Shown piece after piece: positions 9,168 to 19,963 of a stretch of 64,000 bases of DNA. Source of the stretch: Sphingomonadales bacterium. Its GTDB lineage: Bacteria; Pseudomonadota; Alphaproteobacteria; Sphingomonadales; Sphingomonadaceae. The position numbers and the translations under genes are program-made. The notes below the pieces were generated by a model that was not told where the DNA came from, made no database searches, and was given only the letters and a program-made list of their open reading frames with translations. Position 1 is the first letter of the stretch. Every line of letters starts with the position of its first letter. The stretch covers positions 1-64,000 of the forward strand of contig CANIRZ010000004.1 in assembly GCA_947470185.1 (NCBI GenBank), read 5' to 3'.

Positions 9168-10325
9168 ATGACTGATTTACCGACCCAAAATGGGCCCTTA
9201 AGCGGCATAAAAGTTGTTGAACTCGCCGGTATTGGGCCTGGCCCTTACGCTGGCCAGCTGCTTGCGGATATGGGCGCGGATGTTATCGTGATCGACAGGC
9301 CGGGTGGCGCGCTTGTACCGAAAGCGATTGATGCGCGGGGCAAAAAGTCGATGGTTCTCGACCTCAAAAAACCTGAAGCCGTCGCTGCATTGTTAAAACT
9401 TGTTGAAACCGCTGATGTCCTAATCGAAGGTCTTCGACCCGGTGTGACCGAGCGGATGGGGGTTGGACCAGACGCCTGCCACGCCATCAATCCAAGGCTT
9501 GTTTATGGACGGATGACAGGTTGGGGGCAGACGGGCCCTTGGAGCCAAATGGCTGGGCATGATATCAATTATATTGGCATTACCGGGGTGTTGAACGCAA
9601 TTGGCAAGGATGGGCAGCCCCCCGTACCGCCGCTCAATATGGTGGGTGATTTCGGCGGCGGGTCGATGTTTCTCGTCAACGGTATCCTTGCGGCGCTGGT
9701 CGAGCGCGGCCGGACGGGTAAAGGTAATATAGTTGATGCAGCCATTGTCGATGGCACCAACAGTCTGATGAGCTTTGTCCATGGTATGGCGGGCCTTGGT
9801 CAATGGCGCACGAAGCGTGAGGCAAACTTGCTGGACGGGGCCATGCCTTTCTACCGCTGCTACATGACTGCTGATGGTAAGTTCATGGCAGTTGGGTGCA
9901 TTGAGCCGCAGTTTTTTGCCGCAATGATGGACCGCTTGCCCATCGACAAAGATGCTTATGGAGGTCAGCACGACCGAACCGCTTGGGCGAAGCAGCATGA
10001 GATGCTTGAGGATGTGTTTGCCACCAAGGCGCGCGACGCATGGGAAGTGATTTTTGCGGGTACTGATGCTTGCGTAACGCCTGTGCTGGATTATGTGGAG
10101 GCGGCGTCGCATCCCGCCAACGAGGCGCGGCAAGCATTTGTGCAGGACGGCCGTTGGTTGCACCCACAGGTCGCACCGCGGCTTGCAACACAGCCTTTGG
10201 CTACCCATTTTGAGATTGCAACAAAGGGCGGCGATTACGCCGCTATATTGGCCGAGGCTGGACTCGGTGATGACGAAATTTCCCAATTGATTGCGGCAGG
10301 CGCCGTGGTCGTAACGAAGGACTAA
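9168..10325 (+). CDS. CaiB/BaiF family protein, probable alpha-methylacyl-CoA racemase
   Basis: Class III CoA-transferase fold, 385 aa. Two sequence marks point to the racemase branch (AMACR/MCR) rather than a true CoA-transferase: the GHDINY motif with His131, and VGDFGGGS with Asp161, which match the His/Asp pair of MCR. The substrate would be a 2-methylacyl-CoA such as those from branched fatty acids or sterol side chains, epimerised so that beta-oxidation can proceed. It is followed after 2 bases by the thiolase gene and then the FadB-type gene, so it belongs to a beta-oxidation operon. The start has GGAAGGA upstream. A CoA-transferase role cannot be excluded. Confidence 0.8.
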   Translation: MTDLPTQNGPLSGIKVVELAGIGPGPYAGQLLADMGADVIVIDRPGGALVPKAIDARGKKSMVLDLKKPEAVAALLKLVETADVLIEGLRPGVTERMGVGPDACHAINPRLVYGRMTGWGQTGPWSQMAGHDINYIGITGVLNAIGKDGQPPVPPLNMVGDFGGGSMFLVNGILAALVERGRTGKGNIVDAAIVDGTNSLMSFVHGMAGLGQWRTKREANLLDGAMPFYRCYMTADGKFMAVGCIEPQFFAAMMDRLPIDKDAYGGQHDRTAWAKQHEMLEDVFATKARDAWEVIFAGTDACVTPVLDYVEAASHPANEARQAFVQDGRWLHPQVAPRLATQPLATHFEIATKGGDYAAILAEAGLGDDEISQLIAAGAVVVTKD

Positions 10326-10327
10326 AT

Positions 10328-11542
10328 ATGACCGAAGCCTATATTTATGATGCGGTGCGCAGCCCGCGTGGCAAGGGGCGCCCTGACGGTGCGCTGCATG
10401 AAATTACGCCCATCGATTTGGCATCGCAGGTATTGGCGGCCATCCGCGACCGCAATGGCCTTTCGGGCGCCGAAATTGAAGATGTGGCCTTTGGCTGTGT
10501 CTCGCCGGTGGGCGAACAAGGCGCGGTCATTACGCGCACGGCAATACTCGCTGCAGGCTATCCGCACACGACATCGGGCATTCAGGTAAACCGTTTCTGC
10601 GGTTCGGGCCTAGAGGCGTCCAACATCGCGGCTGCCAAGGTGAAGTCTGGCGAATGTGACTTGGCTGTAGGCGGCGGTATTGAATCGATGAGCCGCGTGC
10701 CCATGGGCTCTGACGGCGGTGCATGGCCAATTGACCCCCGCTCGGCAATTGCCAATTACTTCATCCCGCAAGGCATTTCTGCGGACCTTATCGCCACAAA
10801 ATATGGTCACAGCCGCGACGATGTTGATGCTTATGCCGTCGAAAGCCAGAGGCGCGCTGGCCGCGCATGGGCCGAAAAGCGTTTTGCGCGCTCGATCCTG
10901 ACAATTAGGGACGTCATTGGCGAAGTCGTGCTTGACCATGACGAATTGATGCGCCCGCAAACCGACATGCAGTCTTTGGGCGCATTGGCCCCGGCGTTCC
11001 AGATGATGGGCACGATGATGCCCGGTTTTGACGATATCGCTATCATGCGCTATCCAGAGGTCGAGAAAATCAACCACGTGCATCACGCGGGCAACAGCTC
11101 GGGTATTGTTGATGGTTCTGCGGCCGTGCTTATTGGTACCAAGGAAGCCGGCGAGAAATACGGGCTGAAGGCGCGCGCGCGTATCGTATCAATGGCCTCT
11201 ATCGGGTCTGAACCATCAATCATGCTCACGGGCCCAGAATTTGCCGCGCAAAAGGCGTTGGCGCGTGCTGGAATGGAGAAAAGCGACATTGACGTTTGGG
11301 AACTGAACGAAGCCTTTGCTTCGGTTGTCCTGCGCTTCATGGAAGCGATGCACATCGATCATTCGGACATCAATGTGAACGGCGGTGCTATCGCCATGGG
11401 CCACCCGCTGGGTGCAACTGGCGCGATGATCCTTGGCACTGTGCTTGATGAGTTGGAGCGGTCAGGCAAGTCGACCGCGCTAACCACATTGTGCATCGGC
11501 GCCGGCATGGGCACCGCAACTATCATCGAACGTGTGAATTGA
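10328..11542 (+). CDS. fadA: Acetyl-CoA acyltransferase (thiolase, FadA type)
   Basis: Thiolytic last step of beta-oxidation, partner of the FadB-type protein encoded next. 404 aa. Catalytic residues are in place: nucleophile Cys91 in [10 protein letters not shown], His359 in [11 protein letters not shown], and Cys389 in CIGAGMG; the NEAF motif is present (ELNEAFAS). The length and the downstream multifunctional partner favour a degradative FadA over a biosynthetic PhaA/AtoB, but sequence alone does not settle chain-length preference. Spacing to the upstream gene is 2 bases and to the downstream start 14 bases. Confidence 0.9.
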   Translation: MTEAYIYDAVRSPRGKGRPDGALHEITPIDLASQVLAAIRDRNGLSGAEIEDVAFGCVSPVGEQGAVITRTAILAAGYPHTTSGIQVNRFCGSGLEASNIAAAKVKSGECDLAVGGGIESMSRVPMGSDGGAWPIDPRSAIANYFIPQGISADLIATKYGHSRDDVDAYAVESQRRAGRAWAEKRFARSILTIRDVIGEVVLDHDELMRPQTDMQSLGALAPAFQMMGTMMPGFDDIAIMRYPEVEKINHVHHAGNSSGIVDGSAAVLIGTKEAGEKYGLKARARIVSMASIGSEPSIMLTGPEFAAQKALARAGMEKSDIDVWELNEAFASVVLRFMEAMHIDHSDINVNGGAIAMGHPLGATGAMILGTVLDELERSGKSTALTTLCIGAGMGTATIIERVN

Positions 11543-11556
11543 TTGGGACGGAAAAT

Positions 11557-13752
11557 ATGACTTATAAAACTTTCTCAGTCGATATCGATGCCGATGGTAT
11601 TGCGCTTTTGACGATTGATTTACCCGATGCCTCGATGAATGTGTGGAATGGTGCATTGATTGAAGAATTCGGCAAATGGGTTGACGATTTCACTACTAAT
11701 GAAGCCGTCAAAGGCGCGGTCATCACCTCGGGCAAGAAGTCTGGTTTCTTGGCGGGCGCAGACCTCACCATGTTGGGCGGTGCTAAAGCCGGCAGCACGA
11801 AAGAAGCCTTTGATCAGGCTTTTGCCTTGAACGCATTATTGCGCAAAATGGAAACGGGCGGTCAGTCTGCCAAGGACCTTAGTGCGGGCAAGGTTTCTGC
11901 AAAACCGGTTGCTTGCGCGCTCAACGGCCTTGCCTTGGGCGGTGGTCTTGAGCTTGCCTTGGCATGCCATTATCGCGTTGTCGCAGATCATCCTAAGATC
12001 CAGCTTGGCATGCCCGAAGTCATGATCGGATTGCTGCCCGGTGGCGGCGGAACGCAGCGGACGCCCCGCCTCATCGGCCTACAAAACGCGGCGATGATGA
12101 TCATTCAGGGTAAGGCGCTGGATCCCGCAACGGCGAAGGCGCAGGGGTTGGTGCACGAAGTTGCACCTGCGGCTGACCTGATTGCCAATGCCAAGGCATG
12201 GGTGAAGGCTAATCCAAAGGTGACAGCGCCTTGGGACAAGAAGGATTTCAAATTCCCCGGCGGTGCTGGCGCAATGGACCCTCGTGCGGTACAATTGTTC
12301 GTTGGCCTGAACGCGATGGCGCACAAGGAAAGCAAAGGCAATTTTGACGCGATTAAAGCCATTTTGTCCTGTTTATATGAAGGTTCCATTCTGCCGTTCG
12401 ACACCGCGCTTCGTGTGGAATCCAAATATTTCACAAAGCTGCTTTCGGGTAGCCAAGCGAAGAACATGATCCGCACCTTGTTCATCAACAAACAGGCTGC
12501 CGAAAAGGGCGCTGGCCGCCCTGCAGGCGTGCCACCGGTTGAGATCAAAAAGGTTGGTGTGTTGGGTGGCGGGCTCATGGGGTCGGGCATTACGCATGTC
12601 ACTGTTAAGGGCGGCATGGACGTTATCGTTCTCGACCGCAGCTTGGAAGACGCCAACAAGGCGGTCGATTACAGCCGCAAGATTATCGACAAGGCCGTTA
12701 GCCGTGGCAAGATGACCAAGGAAGCTGGCGATGCTTTCATGGCGCGCATCACGCCGACCGACAATTATGACGACCTAAAGGAGGTCGACCTTATCATTGA
12801 GGCTGTTTTTGAGCGCCCCGATGTAAAGGCGGATGTCATCAAGAAGGCCGAAGCCGTAATTGGCCCTGATGTCGTGTTCGCATCGAACACGTCGACATTG
12901 CCGATCACTGGCCTTGCCAAAAATTCAACACGTCCCGAATTGTTCGTTGGACTTCATTTCTTCTCACCCGTTGAAAAAATGCCTTTGCTCGAAATCATTC
13001 CAGGCGAATTGACGGGGCCACGTGCCTTGGCGGCAGCGTTCGATTATAATGCCAAGATCAAGAAAACGCCGATTGTGGTCAAGGACGTCCGCGGCTTCTT
13101 CACCAATCGCGTGTTCCCGCCCTATATGGGTGAGGCGATGAAGTTGGTTACTGAGGGCGTTAAGCCAGCTTTGATTGAAAATGCGGCCAAGTCGCTAGGT
13201 ATGCCGATAGGTCCTTTGGCGTTGCTTGATGAAACGACCTTGCAACTCGGGTATGACGTGATGCAGTCGACCAAGAAGGAGTTGGGCGACGCGTATCAGC
13301 CAAGCGGCACCGAAGACTTTATGGAGTTGATGGTAGTCAAGCTGGGCCGCAAGGGACGTCGTTTTGGCTCTGGCTTTTACGATTATGATGCCAAGGGCGA
13401 GCGCCTTGGTCTGTGGCAAGGCATGGCGGAGCATTATCCGCTCGCCGCTGATCAGCCTTCGGTTGAAGAGGTGAAGCAACGTTTGTTGTACATCCAGTTG
13501 ATTGCAACGGCGCAATGCTTTGAGGAAGATGTTGTCAAGGACCCGCAAAGCGCGGATTTGGGCGCGATCTTTGGTTGGGGCTTCGCGCCTTACACCGGCG
13601 GTCCAATGAGCTATATCGACACGGTCGGGCTGGAGAATTTCGTCCGCACCGCTGACAATCTGGCGCAGCGTTTTGGTAACCGGTTCGCGCCACCCAAAAG
13701 CTTCCGCGAGATGGCTGACAAGGGCGAGACCTTGTATAAAGCAGCCGCCTAA
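11557..13752 (+). CDS. fadB: Multifunctional fatty-acid oxidation protein: enoyl-CoA hydratase / 3-hydroxyacyl-CoA dehydrogenase
   Basis: Carries out hydration and NAD-dependent oxidation in beta-oxidation. ATG 11557, after GGAAAAT, is taken as the start because the crotonase fold begins at once; the product is 731 aa. The hydratase half (about 1-290) has both catalytic glutamates, Glu132 in GGGLELALA and Glu154 in [15 protein letters not shown]. The dehydrogenase half starts near 322 with the dinucleotide motif [12 protein letters not shown]. It goes on with ASNTSTLPI and the catalytic-His motif [13 protein letters not shown], then a C-terminal HAD domain. It ends the operon and is followed by a strong terminator. 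Confidence 0.94.
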   Translation: MTYKTFSVDIDADGIALLTIDLPDASMNVWNGALIEEFGKWVDDFTTNEAVKGAVITSGKKSGFLAGADLTMLGGAKAGSTKEAFDQAFALNALLRKMETGGQSAKDLSAGKVSAKPVACALNGLALGGGLELALACHYRVVADHPKIQLGMPEVMIGLLPGGGGTQRTPRLIGLQNAAMMIIQGKALDPATAKAQGLVHEVAPAADLIANAKAWVKANPKVTAPWDKKDFKFPGGAGAMDPRAVQLFVGLNAMAHKESKGNFDAIKAILSCLYEGSILPFDTALRVESKYFTKLLSGSQAKNMIRTLFINKQAAEKGAGRPAGVPPVEIKKVGVLGGGLMGSGITHVTVKGGMDVIVLDRSLEDANKAVDYSRKIIDKAVSRGKMTKEAGDAFMARITPTDNYDDLKEVDLIIEAVFERPDVKADVIKKAEAVIGPDVVFASNTSTLPITGLAKNSTRPELFVGLHFFSPVEKMPLLEIIPGELTGPRALAAAFDYNAKIKKTPIVVKDVRGFFTNRVFPPYMGEAMKLVTEGVKPALIENAAKSLGMPIGPLALLDETTLQLGYDVMQSTKKELGDAYQPSGTEDFMELMVVKLGRKGRRFGSGFYDYDAKGERLGLWQGMAEHYPLAADQPSVEEVKQRLLYIQLIATAQCFEEDVVKDPQSADLGAIFGWGFAPYTGGPMSYIDTVGLENFVRTADNLAQRFGNRFAPPKSFREMADKGETLYKAAA

Positions 13753-13770
13753 ACTTAGAGCAATAGGCAC

Positions 13771-13810
13771 AAAAAAAGGGCGGCCTCCGGTTTGGAGACC
13801 GCCCTTTTTG
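13771..13810. terminator. Bidirectional intrinsic terminator between fadB and the TonB-dependent receptor
   Basis: An A-run, the arm AGGGCGGCCTCC, a short loop, the arm GGAGACCGCCCT and a T-run. The stem is long and GC-rich with one bulge. Poly-A on one side and poly-T on the other make it work from both directions, fitting the convergent genes. Confidence 0.9.
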
Positions 13811-13824
13811 TTTGTAATGTTGGC

Positions 13825-16419
13825 TTAGAACTTAGCGCGGACGGTCATACCGTACATGCGAGGTTCTTCCACGAAACCGATCAATGAGCGAGTTCCGGCA
13901 CCGCCGCGAAGTGGCGTGTTGGCCGTAATGCCGCGTGTGATTTCGTTCGTCAGGTTCGTACCCCAAAGCTCGAACGTGTAACGGTCATCCGGCGTGGTAA
14001 GCCCGATGCGTGCGTTCATCTTGAAGTAGTTTTCCTGACGTGCCAACGGAATTGGAAGATTGTTGGTATCAAGGTCAATCGTCCGGGTGGTCCGGCTGTC
14101 CGAGTAATTCATGTTGCCGTTAACCAACAAACCCCAACCTGAGCTATTCAGCGGACCATCATATGTCAGACCTATGACACCAGTGAACTTCGGTGCGTTG
14201 GTAAGGTCTTGTCCGCAGAGACGCACTACTGAGCCAAGAGCGCTTGCGGCAACGCCGTCTGCGCAATTGCTTGGGTAACGTGCATCGGCGTACGTCATGG
14301 CTACATTAGCACTCATATAGTTACCGAAGTCACCGAACAATTCAAGTTCTGCGCCGGTTGAACGCGCCGAATTGACGTTAAAGGTCAAGAATTGGATGCC
14401 AGTGAATTCAAGCACCTGGAAGTCGCTCATCTTCATGTCAAACAATGCAAGATTTGCCTTGATTGGGCCAAAGGTTGCCTTCACGCCAACTTCGATCTGG
14501 TTCACCTTTTCGGATTTGAACCGTGGGTCGGCGTAGACGGGGGCCGCACCAGTGGTCAGAACAGCGGTGGAGTTCATCAAGTTTGCTGCAGTCGGATCAA
14601 GGTTGAAACCGCCTGACTTAAATCCATGGCTGTATCCAGCATAGATCAGCAAATCTTCGTTCGCTTTGTAGCCAATCTGACCGGTGTAGGTGATCTCATC
14701 ATCCTTGAACTGGTTCGACCAAAGCCGTGGCATAGGCAGTTTCGAGCTCGCCAAACCGCCACCAGCTGCTGCTGGTGCAGTCAGATTAACTGGAACGGCA
14801 AATGGAAAGCAGTTCAATCCCACAAGTCCTGACGCAAGTGCGCCAGGAACGCGACCGGTCAGTACGCCGTTGACGCTGGCTTGGCATGCCGCGTTGCTTG
14901 CGCTGATTTGGTTGAATGCCGCATCCTTCGTTTCGGATACATAGCGTGCACCAAGTGTCAGGCTTAGCTTATCCGTCACGTTGAACACATTGTGGGTGAA
15001 GATTGAATAGCTTTCGGCATCTTGGGAAAACAGGTTGTTGCCAAAAGAATTGTTCGAATTGACCGGCGCACCAATTGTCGGAGCAGCTGCTGTTCCCCCA
15101 GATCCCAGAGCAGTCAGAGCAAATAGCGGGTTAACACCTGCGGCGTTGGCAAAGTTAAATGCGCTATTTGCTGCTTGATAGTCGGCACCGAAGGACATGG
15201 TTTGCTGAGCTGCAATCTTTTCCTTCGAATAGAAACCACCGATCAACCAATCCAGAGTGTCGTTAAGAGCCGTGCCTTGCAACCGCAGTTCTTGAGTGAA
15301 GGTTTTAATCCGGTCACCGTTTGGCAAGACGCCCGGTGCTTGGATTGAACCACCGACCCCTGTTGTGAAAATGTTCAGGCTCGTGAAATCGGACTCAGCC
15401 GTCGAACTGGATTTAAAGTCACGATAGGAACCGATGTACGTCAGCTTTGCGCCACCCAAATCCCACTTTACTTCACCAGAAACGCCCCATTGTTTGGCAC
15501 CATTGAAAAACGTCTGGCTGTTCGTTGCCAGATTTTTAAGCGCCGACTGGCCGGATTCGACAACGCCATCATTCGCCAAGCCATGGAATGCGGAGAACGG
15601 AGCGAGTTCTGTTTCGCGAACGATGACTGCATCACAGCAATTTTCGTCAACCTTAGAATAATCGCCGACAATGCGGATGCTGACATCGGCGTTTGGTTCA
15701 ACATATAGCTGTCCACGAAGCATGTAGCGGTCGCGGTTATTGCTTTCGGCGCCAGTTGAGCTTTTTAGGTAGCCGTCGCGCTTGCGCCATGTGCCTGAAA
15801 GGCGAATGGCTGCAACATCTTGGGCAACCGGAACGCTAACGCCACCTTGAACGTTCATGAAGTTGTAATTGCCGTAGCTTGCATTTGCAAAGCCTTCGAC
15901 TTGAGACAGGTTAGGACGTTTTGTCGTGATGTTCAGCGCGCCAGCCGAAGTGTTGCGGCCAAACAATGTACCTTGCGGACCACGCAGGATTTCGAGACGC
16001 TCCAGGTCGACAAGATCGCCCAATGCTACACCGGGACGTGATTGATATACACCGTCGATGAATACGCCAACCGAGCTTTCAAGTCCGGTATTGTTACCGG
16101 TGGTGCCGACGCCGCGGATTTTAATCGATGTGCCCTGCGTTTCGGTCTGCGATGACTGAATGTTAAAGCTTGGCGAAATGGATGCCAGGTTCTTGATGTC
16201 GTTGACACCCTGACGCTCCAAAGCTTCAGGCGCGACTGCTGTCACGGCAAGCGGAATGTCTTGCACGTCCATTGCGCGCAACGTTGCCGTCACGATGATG
16301 GGTTCATCACCGCTGTCGTCGCTGCTTTCGGCTGTCTGGGCGTAAGCTGCGGGCACCAGCATGGCGCTGCATATAGTGCTGCACAAAGCAGCGGTAATTA
16401 TACGATTAAAACGACGCAT
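13825..16419 (-). CDS. TonB-dependent outer-membrane receptor
   Basis: Energised outer-membrane import channel, 864 aa. The start at 16419 is fixed by a strong AAGGAGG ribosome site and a typical signal peptide (MRRFNRIITAAL...AAYAQ); an open frame upstream is dismissed. The plug domain begins after EPIIVTATLRAMDVQDIP and contains VFIDGVYQSRPG and LRGPQGTLFGRNTSAGALNI. The barrel has the C-terminal pattern ending in aromatic Phe (MYGMTVRAKF). The substrate is not readable. Convergence with a beta-oxidation operon and the abundance of such receptors in sphingomonads suggest a lipid, sterol or aromatic substrate (inference). Upstream lies the divergent E1 gene. Confidence 0.93.
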   Translation of the reverse strand: MRRFNRIITAALCSTICSAMLVPAAYAQTAESSDDSGDEPIIVTATLRAMDVQDIPLAVTAVAPEALERQGVNDIKNLASISPSFNIQSSQTETQGTSIKIRGVGTTGNNTGLESSVGVFIDGVYQSRPGVALGDLVDLERLEILRGPQGTLFGRNTSAGALNITTKRPNLSQVEGFANASYGNYNFMNVQGGVSVPVAQDVAAIRLSGTWRKRDGYLKSSTGAESNNRDRYMLRGQLYVEPNADVSIRIVGDYSKVDENCCDAVIVRETELAPFSAFHGLANDGVVESGQSALKNLATNSQTFFNGAKQWGVSGEVKWDLGGAKLTYIGSYRDFKSSSTAESDFTSLNIFTTGVGGSIQAPGVLPNGDRIKTFTQELRLQGTALNDTLDWLIGGFYSKEKIAAQQTMSFGADYQAANSAFNFANAAGVNPLFALTALGSGGTAAAPTIGAPVNSNNSFGNNLFSQDAESYSIFTHNVFNVTDKLSLTLGARYVSETKDAAFNQISASNAACQASVNGVLTGRVPGALASGLVGLNCFPFAVPVNLTAPAAAGGGLASSKLPMPRLWSNQFKDDEITYTGQIGYKANEDLLIYAGYSHGFKSGGFNLDPTAANLMNSTAVLTTGAAPVYADPRFKSEKVNQIEVGVKATFGPIKANLALFDMKMSDFQVLEFTGIQFLTFNVNSARSTGAELELFGDFGNYMSANVAMTYADARYPSNCADGVAASALGSVVRLCGQDLTNAPKFTGVIGLTYDGPLNSSGWGLLVNGNMNYSDSRTTRTIDLDTNNLPIPLARQENYFKMNARIGLTTPDDRYTFELWGTNLTNEITRGITANTPLRGGAGTRSLIGFVEEPRMYGMTVRAKF

Positions 16420-16637
16420 TTCTCTCTCCTCCTTGTAACCGACACCCCCGCTGCATTTGCTGCTTTTCATGGGATGGCGGCGCTTTAATACTTCTCGGTT
16501 AGGTAAATCCAAGAAGAAACTCTTTAACACTCCCCACCCTATCGCTGAAATTTGACAAATCCAGCAATTTAATTGTCCGATTGAAAATATCACTTTGCTG
16601 TGGCTTTTACACACTTAGGCGTTCATCAACTGACGCT

Positions 16638-18830
16638 ATGTTTGATCGCCCCACGATACTGGACGAGGCTTTCTCCCGCCGCGTCGCTGCGCATGATTTT
16701 CCAGATTCGCGCAACAACGCGGCATCCCAATCATTTGCCCCGCATGTGCTGGTCGATTTGTTTGATAGCCAGATTATGAGCCGCCATCTCGATCTTTGGG
16801 CGCGGCGGTCAAAGGGTAAGACATTTTATTCTATTGGTAGTTCTGGCCATGAGGGGACGGCTGCCATGGCGGCAGCAACACGTGCCAATGATATGGCGTT
16901 TCTGCATTATCGCGACGCCGCATTCCTGATTCAGCGCAAAAAGCAAGCGGGCGGGCTTACGCCACTGCACGACATGGCTTTGTCCTTTGCCGCGTCGGCA
17001 GATGACCCCATATCGGGCGGGCGGCATAAGGTATTGGGATGCGCAAACACTTTTGTGCCGCCGCAGACGAGCACTATTGCCTCGCATCTGCCCAAGGCAG
17101 TTGGTGCGGCGCATTCTTTGGGAATGGCACAGCGGTTGCAACTCGCCGATGCAGTCCTGCCGCATGACTCTATCATCCTATGTTCGTTCGGCGATGCGTC
17201 TGCCAATCATTCTACATCGCAGGGTGCATTCAACGCGGCATGCTGGGCCGCGTATCAGCATTTGCCCATGCCGATCGTCTTTCTGTGCGAAGATAATGGC
17301 ATCGGGATCTCTGTGCGCACCCCAGGCGGTTGGATTGCGGCCAATTTCGCCCATCGTCCTGCCCTGCATTATGTCAGTTGCGACGGCGCCGATTTGAATG
17401 ATGCGCTGCGCGGATGTGAAGAGGCGGTGACATATGCCCGTACGCGGCGTAAACCCGTTTTCCTGCATATGCAGACCATCCGCTTAATGGGGCATGCCGG
17501 CGCCGACGTTGAATTAAGCTATGCCCCCATCGCGCAGATTGAAGCTGCCGAGGCGCAAGACCCGTTGCTGCACAGCGCGCGCATTTTGCATGAACAGGCT
17601 GGGATGTCGGGCCTGGAGATAGTCGCCCGCTATGAAGATATGCGTGCACGGGTGGAGCGGGTCGCGATTGATGCATTGGCCAAGCCGCGTTTGGTGACCG
17701 TTGCTGAGGTAATGGCGTCGATTGAACCAGAGAAAGGTGCGAAGCCGTCGCCACCCTTGCCAGATGCCACTAGGCGCGATGTTATGTTCGCCAAGGAGGC
17801 GCGTAACTTGGCCAAGCCTGTTACATTGGCAAAAAGCATTAATTTTGCGCTCGCCGACATTATGCTGCAATATCCCAACGTAGCCGTTTTTGGTGAGGAT
17901 ATCGCGCGCAAGGGCGGCGTCTATGGCGTGACGCAAGGGTTGCAGGAGAAGTTCGGCGCGGCCCGCGTTTTCGACACATTGTTGGATGAACAAACGATTT
18001 TGGGGCTTGCCATTGGCATGGCGCATAATGGGTTCGTGCCGATCCCCGAAATTCAGTTTCTGGCCTATCTGCACAATGCGGAGGACCAGATCCGCGGCGA
18101 AGCGGCAACATTGTCTTTCTTTTCAAACCGGCAATATCGCAACCCGATGGTCATACGCATTGCAGGACTACCCTATCAAAAGGGTTTTGGCGGGCATTTC
18201 CATAACGACAATAGCCTGGCTGTTCTCACCGATATTCCCGGCATCATCGTGGCCTGTCCGTCGAACGCCGCCGATGCGCCTGCCATGCTGCGCGAGTGCG
18301 TTCGCTTGGCGCATGAAGACGGGCGCGTGGTGGTCTTTATCGAGCCGATTGCGTTATACCATAGCAGCGACCTGCATGCGCCAGACGATGGCGGGTGGAC
18401 CGCGCCCTATCTGGCGCCTGAGGCGGATACAGCGATAGCTCTGGGTACGCTGGGTCAATTCGGTAATGGAACTGAACTTGCGATTATAACATACGGAAAT
18501 GGTTATTTTCTTTCGCACCAAGCCATATCCGAATTAGAGGCGGAGGGCATCGATTTAAGGATCATTGATCTGCGCTGGTTGCACCCCCTTGAACCCGGCG
18601 CAATTGCGGCTGCTGTTGCCGATTGTCGGAATATCCTCATTGTAGATGAATGCCGTCGGTCGGGTAGTCTAAGCGAGAAGCTGATGACCATATTGACCGA
18701 GGCGGGTCGCGGGGATGTTACGAGCCGGATTACCGCCGAAGATTGCTTCATCCCATTAGGGCCAGCGGCTGAACTGGTCTTACCGAGCAAAGCCTCCATA
18801 ATAGAAGCGGCGCGGGCGGCGGTAGCATGA
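16638..18830 (+). CDS. 2-oxoacid dehydrogenase E1 component, alpha and beta subunits fused
   Basis: Thiamine-diphosphate enzyme that decarboxylates a 2-oxoacid. One 730-aa chain holds an alpha-type half (about 1-375) and a beta-type half (about 395-730). The alpha half has the ThDP motif GDASANHSTSQGAF...EDNGIGIS. The beta half has NVAVFGEDIARKGGVYGVT and the transketolase C-terminal domain (LHPLEPGAI). ATG 16638 is preferred over an upstream in-frame ATG. No E2 or E3 gene lies beside it; the next gene overlaps by 4 bases (ATGA) and encodes a FabD-like acyltransferase. The alpha half looks closest to branched-chain 2-oxoacid E1 proteins, but the substrate is unknown. Confidence 0.85.
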   Translation: MFDRPTILDEAFSRRVAAHDFPDSRNNAASQSFAPHVLVDLFDSQIMSRHLDLWARRSKGKTFYSIGSSGHEGTAAMAAATRANDMAFLHYRDAAFLIQRKKQAGGLTPLHDMALSFAASADDPISGGRHKVLGCANTFVPPQTSTIASHLPKAVGAAHSLGMAQRLQLADAVLPHDSIILCSFGDASANHSTSQGAFNAACWAAYQHLPMPIVFLCEDNGIGISVRTPGGWIAANFAHRPALHYVSCDGADLNDALRGCEEAVTYARTRRKPVFLHMQTIRLMGHAGADVELSYAPIAQIEAAEAQDPLLHSARILHEQAGMSGLEIVARYEDMRARVERVAIDALAKPRLVTVAEVMASIEPEKGAKPSPPLPDATRRDVMFAKEARNLAKPVTLAKSINFALADIMLQYPNVAVFGEDIARKGGVYGVTQGLQEKFGAARVFDTLLDEQTILGLAIGMAHNGFVPIPEIQFLAYLHNAEDQIRGEAATLSFFSNRQYRNPMVIRIAGLPYQKGFGGHFHNDNSLAVLTDIPGIIVACPSNAADAPAMLRECVRLAHEDGRVVVFIEPIALYHSSDLHAPDDGGWTAPYLAPEADTAIALGTLGQFGNGTELAIITYGNGYFLSHQAISELEAEGIDLRIIDLRWLHPLEPGAIAAAVADCRNILIVDECRRSGSLSEKLMTILTEAGRGDVTSRITAEDCFIPLGPAAELVLPSKASIIEAARAAVA

Positions 18831-19885
18831 AAAAGCGGGCCTTGGTCGTTTGCCCCGGACGCGGGACATATAATGCGGCCGAACTCGGGTATCTGCAAAC
18901 GCATCACGCGGCGCGTTCGGATGTGATAGCAACCGTGGATGCGGTCCGCGTGGCCAAGGGGCAAGTCCCCATCTCGCAACTTGATAGTGCAGCCAAATAC
19001 ACGCCATCGGTGCATATGACTGGCGATAATGCATCTCCCTTGATTTACGCCTGCGCGATGGCTGACTTCGCCGCGATTGACCGTGACCGATTTGATATTG
19101 TTGCGGTTACAGGCAACTCAATGGGATGGTATCTGGCGCTGGCGTGTGCCGGAATTCTTGACCTTGCTGGCGGAGCCCGACTCGTCAACAATATGGGCGG
19201 GTTAATGCATCAGCATGGCAACGGCGGTCAGATTGTCTGGTCCATTGTTGATGATGACTGGCGAATGCAGGAAAATAAAATATTATTTATCAAAAACTTG
19301 CTGGCCCAAGCGAAAACTATTTCTGAAATAAGAGTCTATGTGTCTATCCGGCTTGGCGGCATGATTGTTTTTGCAGCAGATGAAGCCGGTCTGAAATGGC
19401 TTATGGAGCGCCTTCCCAAAGACGACCGCTTTCCTTTGCGCCTCATGCACCATGCGGCTTTTCACAGTCCATTGTTGAACCACATCGTGCCGATAGCGCG
19501 CGCCGAAAATCAAGCCAGCGACTTTGGCAGAGGCGATATTCCTGCAATCGACGGGCAGGGGCGTATCTGGTCGCCCAGCGCGTTCAGCCGCGAAGCGATT
19601 TACGACTATACTTTTGGCGCGCAATTGACCGACAGTTATGATTTCACCCGTGCGGTTCAAGTCGCGGCGGCTGAATTTGCGCCTGATACAATCATAGTGT
19701 TGGGACCCGGCACATCATTAGGTGCGCCAACCATTCAGGCTCTGATTGCCTCTGGTTGGCGCGGGTTGTCTGGTAAAGCCGACTTCCAAGCGCGGCAACA
19801 GGATGCCCCTATATTGATATCCATGGGCATGGCTGATCAGCGTGCCTGGGCCGAGAGCGCAATGGTGCATACGAATAAGCGCTAG
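18827..19885 (+). CDS. FabD-like acyltransferase-domain protein
   Basis: 352 aa with the malonyl-CoA:ACP transacylase fold. The nucleophile is Ser98 in TGNSMGWY (the family usually reads GHSLGEY) and the partner His213 lies in AAFHSPLL. The arginine that holds the malonyl carboxylate in FabD (in MRGKFM) is replaced here (NNMGGLMH), so a malonyl substrate is doubtful and a mono-carboxylic acyl group is more likely (inference). The start codon overlaps the stop of the E1 gene, implying translational coupling and a shared task: possibly transfer of the acyl group made by E1, or priming of a lipid synthase. No ketosynthase or carrier protein is adjacent. Confidence 0.7.
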   Translation: MKKRALVVCPGRGTYNAAELGYLQTHHAARSDVIATVDAVRVAKGQVPISQLDSAAKYTPSVHMTGDNASPLIYACAMADFAAIDRDRFDIVAVTGNSMGWYLALACAGILDLAGGARLVNNMGGLMHQHGNGGQIVWSIVDDDWRMQENKILFIKNLLAQAKTISEIRVYVSIRLGGMIVFAADEAGLKWLMERLPKDDRFPLRLMHHAAFHSPLLNHIVPIARAENQASDFGRGDIPAIDGQGRIWSPSAFSREAIYDYTFGAQLTDSYDFTRAVQVAAAEFAPDTIIVLGPGTSLGAPTIQALIASGWRGLSGKADFQARQQDAPILISMGMADQRAWAESAMVHTNKR

Positions 19886-19963
19886 ACGCTCGGTCGCTTC
19901 AGGATAAAGGGAGAAGCGATTTTGCAAGGCGAACGCCTGCTGCCTTGCCAGGAGACTGATGGA

